DNA of 64,000 nucleotides from Parabacteroides sp. AD58 (lineage in GTDB: Bacteria > Bacteroidota > Bacteroidia > Bacteroidales > Tannerellaceae), in NCBI RefSeq assembly GCF_023744375.2, contig NZ_CP146284.1, positions 1,054,001-1,118,000 of the forward strand, given 5' to 3'. Below are positions 46,202 through 54,452 of this stretch, piece by piece. Numbering within the stretch: position 1 is the first letter of the stretch; each line of letters opens with the position of its first letter. The notes beneath the pieces are model-generated. The model saw only the letters and a program-made list of their open reading frames with translations. It did not search any database and had not been told where the DNA came from. The position numbers and the translations under genes were made by a program.

Positions 46202-46642
46202 ATGAAAAAGATTTTATTCTTAATTGCTGTATGTTTCGCCTTTATCTCTTACAACATCAACGCAAAGAACGGAACTGAAGCACAGGCTCAAAAAGAAGTG
46301 ACAGTAAAAGACCATGTAGAAGTATTGTATTTTCATGGAAAGCAGCGTTGCGCAACCTGTATGGCTATAGAAAACAATACAAAAGCTGCAATGGAAGAAA
46401 ATTTTGCTGAACAGCTCAAAAGGGGTGAGGTTGTTTTTAAGGTAATAGACATCAGCAAGAAGGAGAATGAGAAGATAGCCGAAAAGTATGAGGTAACCTG
46501 GTCATCACTGTTTGTCGTTAAATATAAGAACGGACAGGAAACATACGAGAATATGACCGAATTTGCTTTCGGAAATGCCCGCAAGTCGCCGGATGTATTC
46601 AAGGCTGGGGTGGTCAAGGCTGTCAATGAAATGCTTAAATAA
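46202..46642 (+). CDS. ArsF-family thioredoxin-like protein
   Basis: A 146-residue protein with a signal peptide (ILFLIAVCFAFISYNINA) and a thioredoxin-like domain with a C-x-x-C in FHGKQRCATCMAIEN. It fits the Bacteroidetes family annotated as nitrophenyl compound nitroreductase subunit ArsF. Members lie in arsenical-resistance operons next to ArsG permeases. It probably works as a periplasmic redox partner of the following gene. It is the first gene of the cluster, 11 bp before the next. Confidence 0.75.
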   Translation: MKKILFLIAVCFAFISYNINAKNGTEAQAQKEVTVKDHVEVLYFHGKQRCATCMAIENNTKAAMEENFAEQLKRGEVVFKVIDISKKENEKIAEKYEVTWSSLFVVKYKNGQETYENMTEFAFGNARKSPDVFKAGVVKAVNEMLK

Positions 46643-46653
46643 CGGAAAAGGTT

Positions 46654-47361
46654 ATGGACTGGTTACAGACATTGCTGGATAACAGCTCCACTCCCGTACT
46701 GACGGCGTTTCTGCTCGGACTGCTGACCGCGCTGTCACCTTGTCCGCTGGCAACGAACATCGCAGCCATCGGCTTTATCGGAAAAGACATTGAAAACAGA
46801 AAGCGCGTTTTCCGGAACGGCCTGCTCTATACGCTGGGGCGTATCCTTTCATACACCCTGCTCGGAGCAGTACTGATTATGGTTCTGAAAGAAGGCTCCA
46901 GCATGTTCGGCATACAGAAGGCCATCGGGACATGGGGGGAACTTGTGCTGGGTCCGCTTCTGCTCGGGATAGGTCTGTTCATGCTCTTTGGCGACAAACT
47001 GAACCTCCCGCAGTTTGGCTTCCACGGAAATGCGGAAGGTCTCGCCAGAAAAGGTGGATGGGGTTCCCTGATGATTGGAATACTGTTTGCCCTGGCTTTC
47101 TGTCCGACAAGTGGTGTTTTCTATTTCGGTATGCTCATACCGATGTCAGCCACAGCGACAGCCGGTTATCTGCTGCCTGTGGTATTCGCCATTGCCACTT
47201 CCCTGCCTGTACTTGCCGTTGCATGGATTCTTGCCTTCAGTGTACAGCAGATGGGAAATTTCTACGGCAGGATGCTGAAGGTGCAGAAATGGATGAACCT
47301 GATTGTGGGCGTGGTGTTTATCCTCGTCGGCGTCTATTATTGCTGGATAATGTATTTATAA
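46654..47361 (+). CDS. ArsG-family permease (DsbD/CcdA-like membrane protein)
   Basis: A 235-residue membrane protein with about six transmembrane segments of the CcdA/DsbD type. Paired motifs LLTALSPCPLATNIAAI (first half) and LFALAFCPTSGVFYFG (second half) carry the two cysteines that pass electrons or bind thiol-reactive substrate. Family members are annotated as aromatic arsenical efflux permease ArsG. Its place between ArsF and a small thioredoxin suggests a thiol-redox relay across the membrane; actual efflux of organoarsenicals is family-based. Confidence 0.78.
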   Translation: MDWLQTLLDNSSTPVLTAFLLGLLTALSPCPLATNIAAIGFIGKDIENRKRVFRNGLLYTLGRILSYTLLGAVLIMVLKEGSSMFGIQKAIGTWGELVLGPLLLGIGLFMLFGDKLNLPQFGFHGNAEGLARKGGWGSLMIGILFALAFCPTSGVFYFGMLIPMSATATAGYLLPVVFAIATSLPVLAVAWILAFSVQQMGNFYGRMLKVQKWMNLIVGVVFILVGVYYCWIMYL

Positions 47362-47395
47362 AACGAATCTGATAACAAACCAAATATTTACAAAC

Positions 47396-47629
47396 ATGGA
47401 AATTAAAGTTTTAGGTCCGGGTTGTGCCAAATGTAAATCAACCTATAATGTAATTGAGAAAGTATTGAAAGAAAACAACATCGATGCGAAACTGACCAAG
47501 GTGGACGACATCATGGAAATGATGAACTACAACATCATGACCACACCGGCCGTGGTGATTGACGAGGTGGTGAAGATGAAAGGACAGGTTCCAACTGAAA
47601 GCGAGGTAAAGAAACTGCTGGGCATCTGA
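47396..47629 (+). CDS. Small thioredoxin-family protein of the ars cluster
   Basis: A 77-residue protein with the redox-active two-thiol pattern (MEIKVLGPGCAKCKSTYNVI; C10-x-x-C13) and the cis-Pro motif TTPAVVI. Such minimal thioredoxins accompany ArsP-type permeases and ArsG in Bacteroidetes. It probably serves as a cytosolic thiol donor. A terminator follows at 47653-47690. Confidence 0.85.
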   Translation: MEIKVLGPGCAKCKSTYNVIEKVLKENNIDAKLTKVDDIMEMMNYNIMTTPAVVIDEVVKMKGQVPTESEVKKLLGI

Positions 47630-47652
47630 GACACAGAATGATTTAACTGTGG

Positions 47653-47690
47653 GCGGCAGAGATAACCGTGGTGGAATCTGCCGCTCTTTT
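47653..47690 (+). terminator. Rho-independent terminator ending the first ars unit
   Basis: GCGGCAGA (47653-47660) pairs with TCTGCCGC (47677-47684), followed by TCTTTT. It splits the cluster into two transcription units. Confidence 0.75.
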
Positions 47691-47703
47691 AACGAACAGG
47701 TTG

Positions 47704-47719
47704 TTCGTATTTAGACGAA
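47704..47719. promoter_or_regulatory. Operator-like palindrome, site 3
   Basis: TTCGTATTTAGACGAA keeps the TTCGT...CGAA arms of sites 1 and 2. It lies 21 bp before the permease start codon and just after a terminator, so the second unit is probably controlled by the same regulator. Confidence 0.5.
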
Positions 47720-47740
47720 TTAAAATAGAATAGAATAGAA

Positions 47741-48709
47741 ATGATACAGGATTTTGCTGACTGGCTCGTTTACGGGTTGTTCGGACTGAGTGCCGATACT
47801 CCGATAGGAGTTGCCGTAAACTTCTTCTTTTATGATACTATAAAGATTTTAATCCTTTTATTCTTCATCAGTGTATTGATGGGCATCGTCAACGCTTATT
47901 TTCCGATAGAGCGTTTGCGGAACTATCTCGTCACACACAAGATGTACGGGTTGCAATACTTGCTGGCGTCATTCTTCGGAGCCATCACCCCGTTCTGTTC
48001 GTGTTCATCCATACCGCTGTTCATCGGTTTCGTGAAAGGCGGCATCCCTTTGGGGGTTACCTTCGCCTTTTTGATTACTTCGCCGTTGGTGAATGAGGTG
48101 GCTGTAGCCATGTTCCTCGGCTCATTTGGCCTGAAAGTGACACTGATTTACGTCATCAGCGGGATTCTGTTGGGAGTAATAGGCGGTATCGTACTCGGCC
48201 GTATGCGTCTGGCTCCTTATCTGAGCGACTGGGTAAAGCAGATACAAGCCCACTCATCTGCCCAGGCCGATGAATGGGAAAAAGACCAGACCACCTTTAT
48301 CAAACGACTCCCAACCATTGTCCGTGATGCCTGGAAGATTGTCAGCGGTGTACTTATATACATCCTGATTGGTATCGGTATCGGTGCCTTCATGCATGGT
48401 TTTGTGCCGGAAGGCTTCTTCCAGCAATACATGTCGAAAGACAACTGGTATGCCGTGCCGATGTCTGTTATACTTGCCGTACCGATGTATGCCAATGCCG
48501 CAGGTATCGTGCCTGTCATCGAAGTGTTTGTGGCAAAAGGTATTCCCATCGGAACCGCAATAGCTTTCATGATGGCGGTCGTCGGCCTTTCCCTGCCGGA
48601 AGCCACCCTGCTGAAGAAAGTAATGACATGGAGGCTTATCGGCATATTCTTCGGAACGGTGGCATTCTTCATCATTCTGTCGGGCTATCTGTTTAACTAT
48701 ATACTGTAG
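47741..48709 (+). CDS. ArsP-type permease (DUF318 family)
   Basis: A 322-residue permease with eight or so membrane segments. The signature GAITPFCSCSSIPLFIGF holds the cysteine motif of the ArsP/permease family, which exports organoarsenicals or related thiol-reactive metals. A second repeat has ILAVPMYANAAGIVPVI. The cytosolic loop (about 145-185) is charged. It starts the second ars transcription unit. Confidence 0.82.
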   Translation: MIQDFADWLVYGLFGLSADTPIGVAVNFFFYDTIKILILLFFISVLMGIVNAYFPIERLRNYLVTHKMYGLQYLLASFFGAITPFCSCSSIPLFIGFVKGGIPLGVTFAFLITSPLVNEVAVAMFLGSFGLKVTLIYVISGILLGVIGGIVLGRMRLAPYLSDWVKQIQAHSSAQADEWEKDQTTFIKRLPTIVRDAWKIVSGVLIYILIGIGIGAFMHGFVPEGFFQQYMSKDNWYAVPMSVILAVPMYANAAGIVPVIEVFVAKGIPIGTAIAFMMAVVGLSLPEATLLKKVMTWRLIGIFFGTVAFFIILSGYLFNYIL

Positions 48710-48719
48710 GGGGCTGACG

Positions 48720-49730
48720 ATGATTGGAAAACAATTAAGGAAATGGTGGCCTGCGGTTATGCTGACCGCCATTTCTCTCCAGCCAGCCGTGGCGCAGGAG
48801 AGTGAAAAGGCTTTTTCCGGAAAACCTGTGCTCACTCTTTTTTCTAACTACAAGGCCGGGCTTGGACACAAGAATGAAAACAGCGGATTCAACCTCGATC
48901 GTACGTTTGTCGGTTATGAAGGATTCTTTACCAAAGGTTTCTCCGCAAAAATCCTCATGAATGTGGAAACCGTGGCCGATGAAAACGGAAAAACGAAGTT
49001 CAACGGATATCTGAAGAATGCACAGATAGACTGGAAAGGAAACGGATTTTTCGTGTCTGCCGGACTGGTAAACCTGAGACAGTTTTCAGAGCAGGAGAAC
49101 TTTTGGGGGCACAGATACATTTTCAAGTCCTTTCAGGAAGAATACGGCATCGCCTTTTGTGAGGATATAGGTGTGGTGGCCGGTTATGAGTTTTCACCGG
49201 TTATATCGGCTGATCTGGCATTGACAAATGGTGAAGGACGTAAGTTCAAGAATATGGACAACAAGTATAAGTATGGTGCCGGCATCACATCGAAACCGGC
49301 AAAAGGGTTCATGTTCAGGATATACGGTGACATATATAACACACCGGAGTATCTGAAAACGGATGCAGGCGTGCAGAAAGACCAGTATTCGGTAGCGGCT
49401 TTTGCCGGATACAGCAACAGCCGGTTTTCACTGGGAGTGGAATATAACCGGGCATTCAACTATAAGTTCTCATCCGGAACAAATGTGAACGGTTATTCAG
49501 TTTACACGACCGTAAATATAGCACGCAAAATGCATCTGTTCGGACGTTTTGACCTGCTCGATGCGACGGGTAAACGCACAAACAATGTCACTGAAGGGCA
49601 CACGATTATCGGTGGTTTTGAATATTCCCCCATTAGACAAGTAAGAATCTCACCAAACTACCAGAGCTGGAAAGCCAGGAACGGAAGACGCGAGAATTAT
49701 CTTCTCCTGAGTGTGGAATGTAAGATATAA
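48720..49730 (+). CDS. Outer-membrane porin-like beta-barrel of the ars cluster
   Basis: A 336-residue protein with a signal peptide (PAVMLTAISLQPAVAQ). The rest alternates polar and aromatic residues as in outer-membrane beta strands (GIAFCEDIGVVAGYEF, RISPNYQSWKARNGRRE), and it ends in a strand (NYLLLSVECKI). It is porin-like and could give an outer-membrane path for the efflux pumps or let oxyanions in. It is 10 bp after the permease, so they are cotranscribed. Confidence 0.65.
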   Translation: MIGKQLRKWWPAVMLTAISLQPAVAQESEKAFSGKPVLTLFSNYKAGLGHKNENSGFNLDRTFVGYEGFFTKGFSAKILMNVETVADENGKTKFNGYLKNAQIDWKGNGFFVSAGLVNLRQFSEQENFWGHRYIFKSFQEEYGIAFCEDIGVVAGYEFSPVISADLALTNGEGRKFKNMDNKYKYGAGITSKPAKGFMFRIYGDIYNTPEYLKTDAGVQKDQYSVAAFAGYSNSRFSLGVEYNRAFNYKFSSGTNVNGYSVYTTVNIARKMHLFGRFDLLDATGKRTNNVTEGHTIIGGFEYSPIRQVRISPNYQSWKARNGRRENYLLLSVECKI

Positions 49731-49784
49731 ATAGTATAGGGGAACATTCCTATTTTAAGTCAAACCAATAAAAAAACAGAATAA

Positions 49785-50246
49785 ATGAAAATATTGATTC
49801 TTTGTACAGGAAACAGCTGCCGCAGCCAGATGGCTCACGGCTTCTTACAGTCATTCGACAAAAATTTAGAAGTATATTCAGGTGGAACCGAACCGGCAGC
49901 CCAGGTAAATGCTAAGGCTGTGGAAGTGATGAAGGAAGCAGGAATAGACATCAGTTCTCATGTACCTACACACGTAAACACTTATCTCGATCAGGAATGG
50001 GATTATGTAATAACCGTTTGCGGTGGTGCCAATGAAAGCTGTCCTGCTTTTATAGGAAAGGTCGGCAAACGTATGCACATCGGCTTTGATGATCCGTCAC
50101 ATGCTACAGGTACACCGGAATTCATCGATTCGGAGTTCCGCCGTGTTCGTGACGAAATCAGAAATGCCTTTGCCCGTTTCTACATTACAGAAATCAGAAA
50201 GGAGGAATTGCCGAAATGCTCTGCGGCGGTAACTGCTAAGAAATAA
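49785..50246 (+). CDS. arsC: Thioredoxin-coupled arsenate reductase ArsC (LMW-PTP fold)
   Basis: A 153-residue protein. The P-loop LCTGNSCRSQMAH gives the nucleophilic Cys of the C-x5-R motif. The VCGGANESC segment has the C-x6-C pair that forms the disulfide relay in Bacillus-type ArsC. It reduces arsenate to arsenite, which the next gene's pump exports. The gap to acr3 is only 4 bp. Confidence 0.92.
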   Translation: MKILILCTGNSCRSQMAHGFLQSFDKNLEVYSGGTEPAAQVNAKAVEVMKEAGIDISSHVPTHVNTYLDQEWDYVITVCGGANESCPAFIGKVGKRMHIGFDDPSHATGTPEFIDSEFRRVRDEIRNAFARFYITEIRKEELPKCSAAVTAKK

Positions 50247-50250
50247 GGAT

Positions 50251-51294
50251 ATGGAGAAAGGGGAAAAAGGAATAGGTTTTTTTGAGCGATATCTGACAGT
50301 GTGGGTGGCTATCTGCATTGTAGTGGGAATAGCCATAGGGCAATGGTTTCCTGCCATACCCAAAACACTCGGAAAGTTTGAATATGCGAATGTATCCATA
50401 CCGGTAGCAATTCTTGTATGGCTGATGATTTATCCCATGATGATGAAGGTGGATTTTCAGAGTATCAAGAATGTGGGCAGAAAGCCGAAGGGAGTATTCA
50501 TAACCTGTGTGGTCAACTGGCTGATTAAGCCTTTTACAATGTTCGGTATTGCGTGGATATTCTTTTATGTGATATTCAAACAATGGATACCAGAAGCACT
50601 TGCAGGAGAATATCTGGCCGGAGCAGTTCTGTTGGGTGCCGCACCTTGTACGGCGATGGTGTTTGTATGGAGTTACCTTACCAAAGGCGATGCTGCTTAT
50701 ACGCTGGTACAGGTAGCGGTGAATGACTTGCTTATTCTGGTAGCTTTTGCTCCGATAGTGGCATTTCTTCTCGGTGTTGGCGGAATAACCATACCCTGGG
50801 ACACGCTTACACTTTCTGTAGTTCTGTTTGTTGTCATACCTCTTGCTGGTGGTGTAATCACACGCCGCATTGTAATATCGAAAAAGGGAGAAGACTATTT
50901 CAATAATGTATTCGTGAAGAAGTTCGACAATGCGACTATCATAGGGCTGCTTCTGACACTGGTTATCCTGTTTTCATTTCAGGGAGAGACCATCCTTGCC
51001 AATCCGGTGCATATTCTGTTGATTGCCGTGCCTTTGATCATACAGACATTCTTCATATTCTTCCTTGCATACGGATGGTCAAAGGTTTCCGGATTGCCTC
51101 ATAATATAGCTGCCCCGGCAGGAATGATTGGTGCGAGCAATTTTTTTGAGCTGGCCGTGGCGGTTGCAATTTCGCTTTTCGGTCTTCAGTCCGGAGCGGC
51201 ACTTGCAACAGTAGTCGGTGTGTTGGTAGAAGTGCCTGTCATGCTCTCGCTTGTTAGGATCGCCAACAACACCAGGAAATACTTTAAACAATAA
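50251..51294 (+). CDS. acr3: Arsenite efflux transporter Acr3
   Basis: A 347-residue protein with about ten membrane segments, matching Acr3. Key parts are PVAILVWLMIYPMMMKVDF in the second helix, GAAPCTAMVFVWSYLTKGD with the essential Cys of helix 4, and the C-terminal SNFFELAVAVAISLFG. It exports arsenite. It is coupled to arsC by a 4-bp gap. Confidence 0.93.
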   Translation: MEKGEKGIGFFERYLTVWVAICIVVGIAIGQWFPAIPKTLGKFEYANVSIPVAILVWLMIYPMMMKVDFQSIKNVGRKPKGVFITCVVNWLIKPFTMFGIAWIFFYVIFKQWIPEALAGEYLAGAVLLGAAPCTAMVFVWSYLTKGDAAYTLVQVAVNDLLILVAFAPIVAFLLGVGGITIPWDTLTLSVVLFVVIPLAGGVITRRIVISKKGEDYFNNVFVKKFDNATIIGLLLTLVILFSFQGETILANPVHILLIAVPLIIQTFFIFFLAYGWSKVSGLPHNIAAPAGMIGASNFFELAVAVAISLFGLQSGAALATVVGVLVEVPVMLSLVRIANNTRKYFKQ

Positions 51295-51314
51295 AAGCTT
51301 ACAAAACAAATAAC

Positions 51315-51416
51315 ATGTCGGGCAGATTTGAAAACGTACCGGAAGTGAGCGTTGACGGGTGTCAAGGTTACAGGAACTTATGTCCGGAAAGTACACTTAT
51401 CTATTCGGGTGAATAA
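51315..51416 (+). CDS. 33-residue ORF, possible gene fragment
   Basis: A short frame after acr3 (MSGRFENVPEVSVDGCQGYR..., then NLCPESTLIYSGE). The sequence looks like a protein, with two cysteines, but ends early. It may be the start of a broken metal-binding protein gene or a real small protein. Frame remnants (EHIKYSFGCGK) follow just downstream. Confidence 0.3.
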   Translation: MSGRFENVPEVSVDGCQGYRNLCPESTLIYSGE

Positions 51417-51554
51417 AAGGAGCACATCAAATATAGTTTCGGTTGTGGTAAGTAAGCTGCTATAATCATAAAAATGAGAGATATACAGGCATTAATATAT
51501 GCAGACTGTTGGATGTTGCGGTAACTAATGGTTAATATAAAACAAGTTAGCATT

Positions 51555-52463
51555 ATGAATACATTAATTGGAACACTTCAGTATTTCGTACTGATAACCT
51601 TTGAGTTGGTTGCACTGTTTATGTTTATCAGTGCATTGGTTGAAATAATTCTCATGTATGTACCGGAAGAGAAAATACGTAAAAGGCTGTCCGGTGCCGG
51701 GATGTTCGGTAATGTAATAGCAGCCGGATTCGGTGCTTTGACCCCATTCTGTGCCTGCTCTACAATCCCAATGACAGTAGGATTCTTGAATGCGGGTGTT
51801 CCTTTCGGATCAACCATGTCATTCTTGATAGCCTCGCCGTTACTTAACCCGATAATCATAGGAATGCTTGGTGCAATAGTTGGAATAAAGGCAATGATAG
51901 CCTACTTTGTCATAGCATTCCTCTGCTCCGTTATTTTTGGTTTTGTAATGGAGAAAATGGGTATGCAAAAGTATGTCAAAAATGTACGTTTGAAACCGTC
52001 TTCATGCTGTTCAGGAAGTAACAATATCGTTGATAAAAGGGCTCTTCCATTCAAAGGGAAGTTGAAAATAGCCTTTGCAAATGCTTGGGACAGTCTTCGT
52101 CCAATAATGGGTTACCTATTGATCGGTGTTGCTCTCGGAGCTGGTATATACGGTTATATGCCACAAGACTTTGTAATGAATATTGCAGGTCCGGACAATC
52201 CGTTTGCTATACCTGTAGCTGCCGTATTGGGTATTCCTCTTTATATACGTGCTGAAACTGCCATACCTATCGGAGTTGCATTAATGGGTAAGGGTATGAG
52301 TATAAGAGCTGTTATCGCACTCATTATCGGAGGTGCAGGAATGGCCATACCGGAAATGACTATGCTGGCAAGTATATTCAAGAAGAAACTTGTTACCATG
52401 ATTGTGCTGGTCATATTCCTGACAGCTGTTGTATCAGGATATTTGTTTAACATTTTATTATAA
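51555..52463 (+). CDS. Second ArsP/SO_0444-like metal permease
   Basis: A permease of about 302 residues. I prefer the ATG at 51555 (MNTLIGTLQYFVLITFELV) over one nine codons upstream. It has the family motif FGALTPFCACSTIPMTVGF and a second motif GIPLYIRAETAIPIGVALM. The cytosolic loop contains a Cys pair (LKPSSCCSGSN) that could bind metal. It is related to, but distinct from, the permease at 47741-48709. It is followed by a small Cys-rich protein 6 bp later. Confidence 0.8.
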   Translation: MNTLIGTLQYFVLITFELVALFMFISALVEIILMYVPEEKIRKRLSGAGMFGNVIAAGFGALTPFCACSTIPMTVGFLNAGVPFGSTMSFLIASPLLNPIIIGMLGAIVGIKAMIAYFVIAFLCSVIFGFVMEKMGMQKYVKNVRLKPSSCCSGSNNIVDKRALPFKGKLKIAFANAWDSLRPIMGYLLIGVALGAGIYGYMPQDFVMNIAGPDNPFAIPVAAVLGIPLYIRAETAIPIGVALMGKGMSIRAVIALIIGGAGMAIPEMTMLASIFKKKLVTMIVLVIFLTAVVSGYLFNILL

Positions 52464-52469
52464 GAACTT

Positions 52470-52640
52470 ATGGACAAAAAAGAAGAAAAGAAAGGATTTT
52501 GGGCTTCTTTATTCGCACCAAAATCATGTTGTTGTTGCGGACCTCAGATTGAAGAAATAAAAGAGGAAAAGAAAGAAGAAAAATCTAAAACGGAAGAAGA
52601 TAAGAAAGAAAATGATGACAGCTCTTGCGGATGCTGTTAG
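52470..52640 (+). CDS. 56-residue cysteine-cluster, Lys/Glu-rich small protein
   Basis: A short gene 6 bp after the permease. It reads MDKKEEKKGFWASLFAPKSC, then CCCG, then a Lys/Glu-rich charged stretch and a CGCC end. Seven cysteines in two clusters (19-residue start cluster CCCC and the end C-x-CC) suggest metal or arsenite binding, perhaps delivering it to the permease, which itself has a Cys pair in a loop. I know no family name. The frame, spacing and coding look make it a real gene. Confidence 0.7.
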   Translation: MDKKEEKKGFWASLFAPKSCCCCGPQIEEIKEEKKEEKSKTEEDKKENDDSSCGCC

Positions 52641-52668
52641 TACTCACATCCTAAGGTGTAATATATTA

Positions 52669-53331
52669 AGGGGGTATATCGTAATACGCGATTTACCCTC
52701 TTTTCTTTATCTGCGATAAGAGTGTAGTTAACTTTTTCAGGCAGCGATATTCTAAAGATATTCTCGATTTGACCCAATAGTTAAAATAAGCGGTAATAAG
52801 GCCGCAAAAGTGTTTAATTAGCCAATTTTGCCCTCTTTACTCATCTTCTATACACCTTGCCCTCTGTGTTTTGCGTAATTCTTCCACTATTTCTGTTAGT
52901 ATGGAAAGGGTAAACCCAATTTCCTCGTTGTTTTCCTAAGCTTTTTCCTAAGCAATGACGTCATCTATTTGGCTTAACAGAACACGGATTTTCTTCATCA
53001 GTCGTTCACGGTTTCACTCAACGGTCATCAACTTAGGATAGTATGGATTACGGCCACATTCTTTGCATAACTTCCTGCCTCCTTCTATCAAGATTCAGGC
53101 TTTCAACCAAAGCATCAACCATACGCGCCAGATCATTGTCGGCGATATTTCCATCGATCCTTTGTAAAAAAAGGGCCCTTTGATAGGGAATATAAGGACG
53201 AAAATGTATCTTTGCCATATGTATAAATCTTTATGCTTAAAGATACAAAATCTTTAGGTAATAACAAAGCCCCTGCTTGTGAAAGTCGGGGCTTTGTGCT
53301 AAAAAAGAAGGTGTGCTTTTTGACACCCTTC
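52669..53331 (-). mobile_element. Internally deleted IS1182 remnant
   Basis: A 0.66-kb relic of an element like that at 15501-17338, in reverse orientation. Both ends are kept (GGGGGTATATC at the right, GAAGGGTGTC at the left end read on the minus strand), together with the left-end hairpins and the start of the transposase (MAKIHFRP...). The transposase body has large deletions, stops and frameshifts: fragments of the N-terminus, middle and C-terminus are joined. It fills the 710-bp gap between the ars cluster and the flavodoxin gene. Confidence 0.85.
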
Positions 53332-53350
53332 ATAACCATAACCTTTAGCC

Positions 53351-53896
53351 TTATAATTTGTCGGCCAGCTCTGCCGCCTGACGACAACCGTCTGTCTTAT
53401 CAATATCTCCAACATTCAGTACACCGGGCACAGCCACTTCGCCTGCAATATCCCATTTTAACAACGCTGCCGAACGCCTTATAGGAATACGCACACCGTC
53501 CATTACCGTCATGTCGTCTTCTTCGCAACAGGTAATTAAGGCACATTTCTTACCAGCAATATCCTTACCGCCCACTACCAGTGAGAACAAACGATCTATC
53601 ACTCCCTTGATTTGCGCCGGTATGGAATACCAGTAAACCGGCATGCTAAAGACGACTGCATCTGCCTCTAGAATAGCAGGAGCGATCAGATTGAAATCAT
53701 CATCAAACGAGCAGGCTTTACCTGTCTTATAACAGGTCATGCAGGCATGACAACCACCAATTTTCAAGAAGGCAGCATCAAAACGACTCACGGTATGACC
53801 TTTCTGTTCTGCCTCCTTAATGAACGCATCGGTCATGGCAAAACTGTTCCCGTTCTTACGCGGACTGCCTGTAATCACTACAATTTTCATATTCAA
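53351..53896 (-). CDS. Flavodoxin-like NAD(P)H-dependent oxidoreductase
   Basis: A 181-residue protein with the FMN-reductase pattern: VVITGSPRKNGNSFAMTDAF (phosphate loop for FMN), a C-x-x-C-x6-C-like stretch IGGCHACMTCYKTGKACSF, and VVFSMPVYWYSIPAQIKGVIDR, family-typical for the iron-sulfur flavoprotein/quinone reductase group. It lies 10 bp after the NTF2-like gene and is divergent from an HxlR regulator, an arrangement typical of electrophile or quinone response. Confidence 0.88.
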   Translation of the reverse strand: MNMKIVVITGSPRKNGNSFAMTDAFIKEAEQKGHTVSRFDAAFLKIGGCHACMTCYKTGKACSFDDDFNLIAPAILEADAVVFSMPVYWYSIPAQIKGVIDRLFSLVVGGKDIAGKKCALITCCEEDDMTVMDGVRIPIRRSAALLKWDIAGEVAVPGVLNVGDIDKTDGCRQAAELADKL

Positions 53897-53906
53897 ATCC
53901 TCCTTT

Positions 53907-54290
53907 TTATTTATGAATCGTGTCCGAATTCTGATTATAAGCTTTGGCTACGCATTTCCATTCGCCATTCATCTTCATCAACAACAGATAATCAGTAAAG
54001 TCAATACGACCACCCCATTTTTCTTCCAGCACACGAACAACAGCCAAGGTCTCTTCTACCGTCACCACATCGATGCGTGCCTTGAAATCTTCGCCAGCTC
54101 TAACAGTGTCTACATTATGATAAAACTGCTGGATACTGCCATGCTCCAGTTTTCCATCCAGATAGCCAAATAACACAGCTTCGTCGATAAACAGATCTTT
54201 CGCATAGCTGCTGTTACCCTCAGCCACACTCTTCACAAACTTCATGGCTGCCTTTTCTACAGCCTCGTATTCTTCGATACTTGCTCTCAT
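53907..54290 (-). CDS. NTF2-like (lumazine-binding/SnoaL-type) protein
   Basis: A 127-residue NTF2-fold protein: helical start (EYEAVEKAAMKFVKSVAEGN), DLFIDEAVLFGYLDG and a beta-rich end (GRIDFTDYLLLMKMNGEWKCV). The family binds small hydrophobic molecules; the exact role is unknown. It is the first gene of the unit divergent from hxlR. Confidence 0.8.
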   Translation of the reverse strand: MRASIEEYEAVEKAAMKFVKSVAEGNSSYAKDLFIDEAVLFGYLDGKLEHGSIQQFYHNVDTVRAGEDFKARIDVVTVEETLAVVRVLEEKWGGRIDFTDYLLLMKMNGEWKCVAKAYNQNSDTIHK

Positions 54291-54323
54291 AATAATAATA
54301 TCTTAGCGGATTATTAACAGATG

Positions 54324-54331
54324 CAAATGTA
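54324..54331 (-). promoter_or_regulatory. -7 promoter element for the NTF2-flavodoxin unit
   Basis: TACATTTG on the minus strand matches TAnnTTTG, 34 bp before the NTF2-like start. Confidence 0.5.
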
Positions 54332-54355
54332 TGTGTCGGGAATGATCCATACAAG

Positions 54356-54394
54356 TACCGAAAAATTATTCACTTACCGAAAAATTATTCGGTA
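54356..54394. promoter_or_regulatory. Putative HxlR operator: repeated TACCGAAAAATTATTC
   Basis: The 16-mer TACCGAAAAATTATTC occurs at 54356-54371 and again at 54375-54390. The second copy extends to the palindrome TACCGAAAAATTATTCGGTA with perfect 7-bp arms. It lies between the two divergent promoters, close to both -33 positions. Confidence 0.65.
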
Positions 54395-54417
54395 TACCGT
54401 ATTCAGGGAGTTATATG

Positions 54418-54425
54418 TATCTTTG
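54418..54425 (+). promoter_or_regulatory. -7 promoter element for hxlR
   Basis: TATCTTTG matches TAnnTTTG, 28 bp before the start codon. Confidence 0.5.
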
Positions 54426-54452
54426 TATTGTGTAAACAATTACCCATAAATC

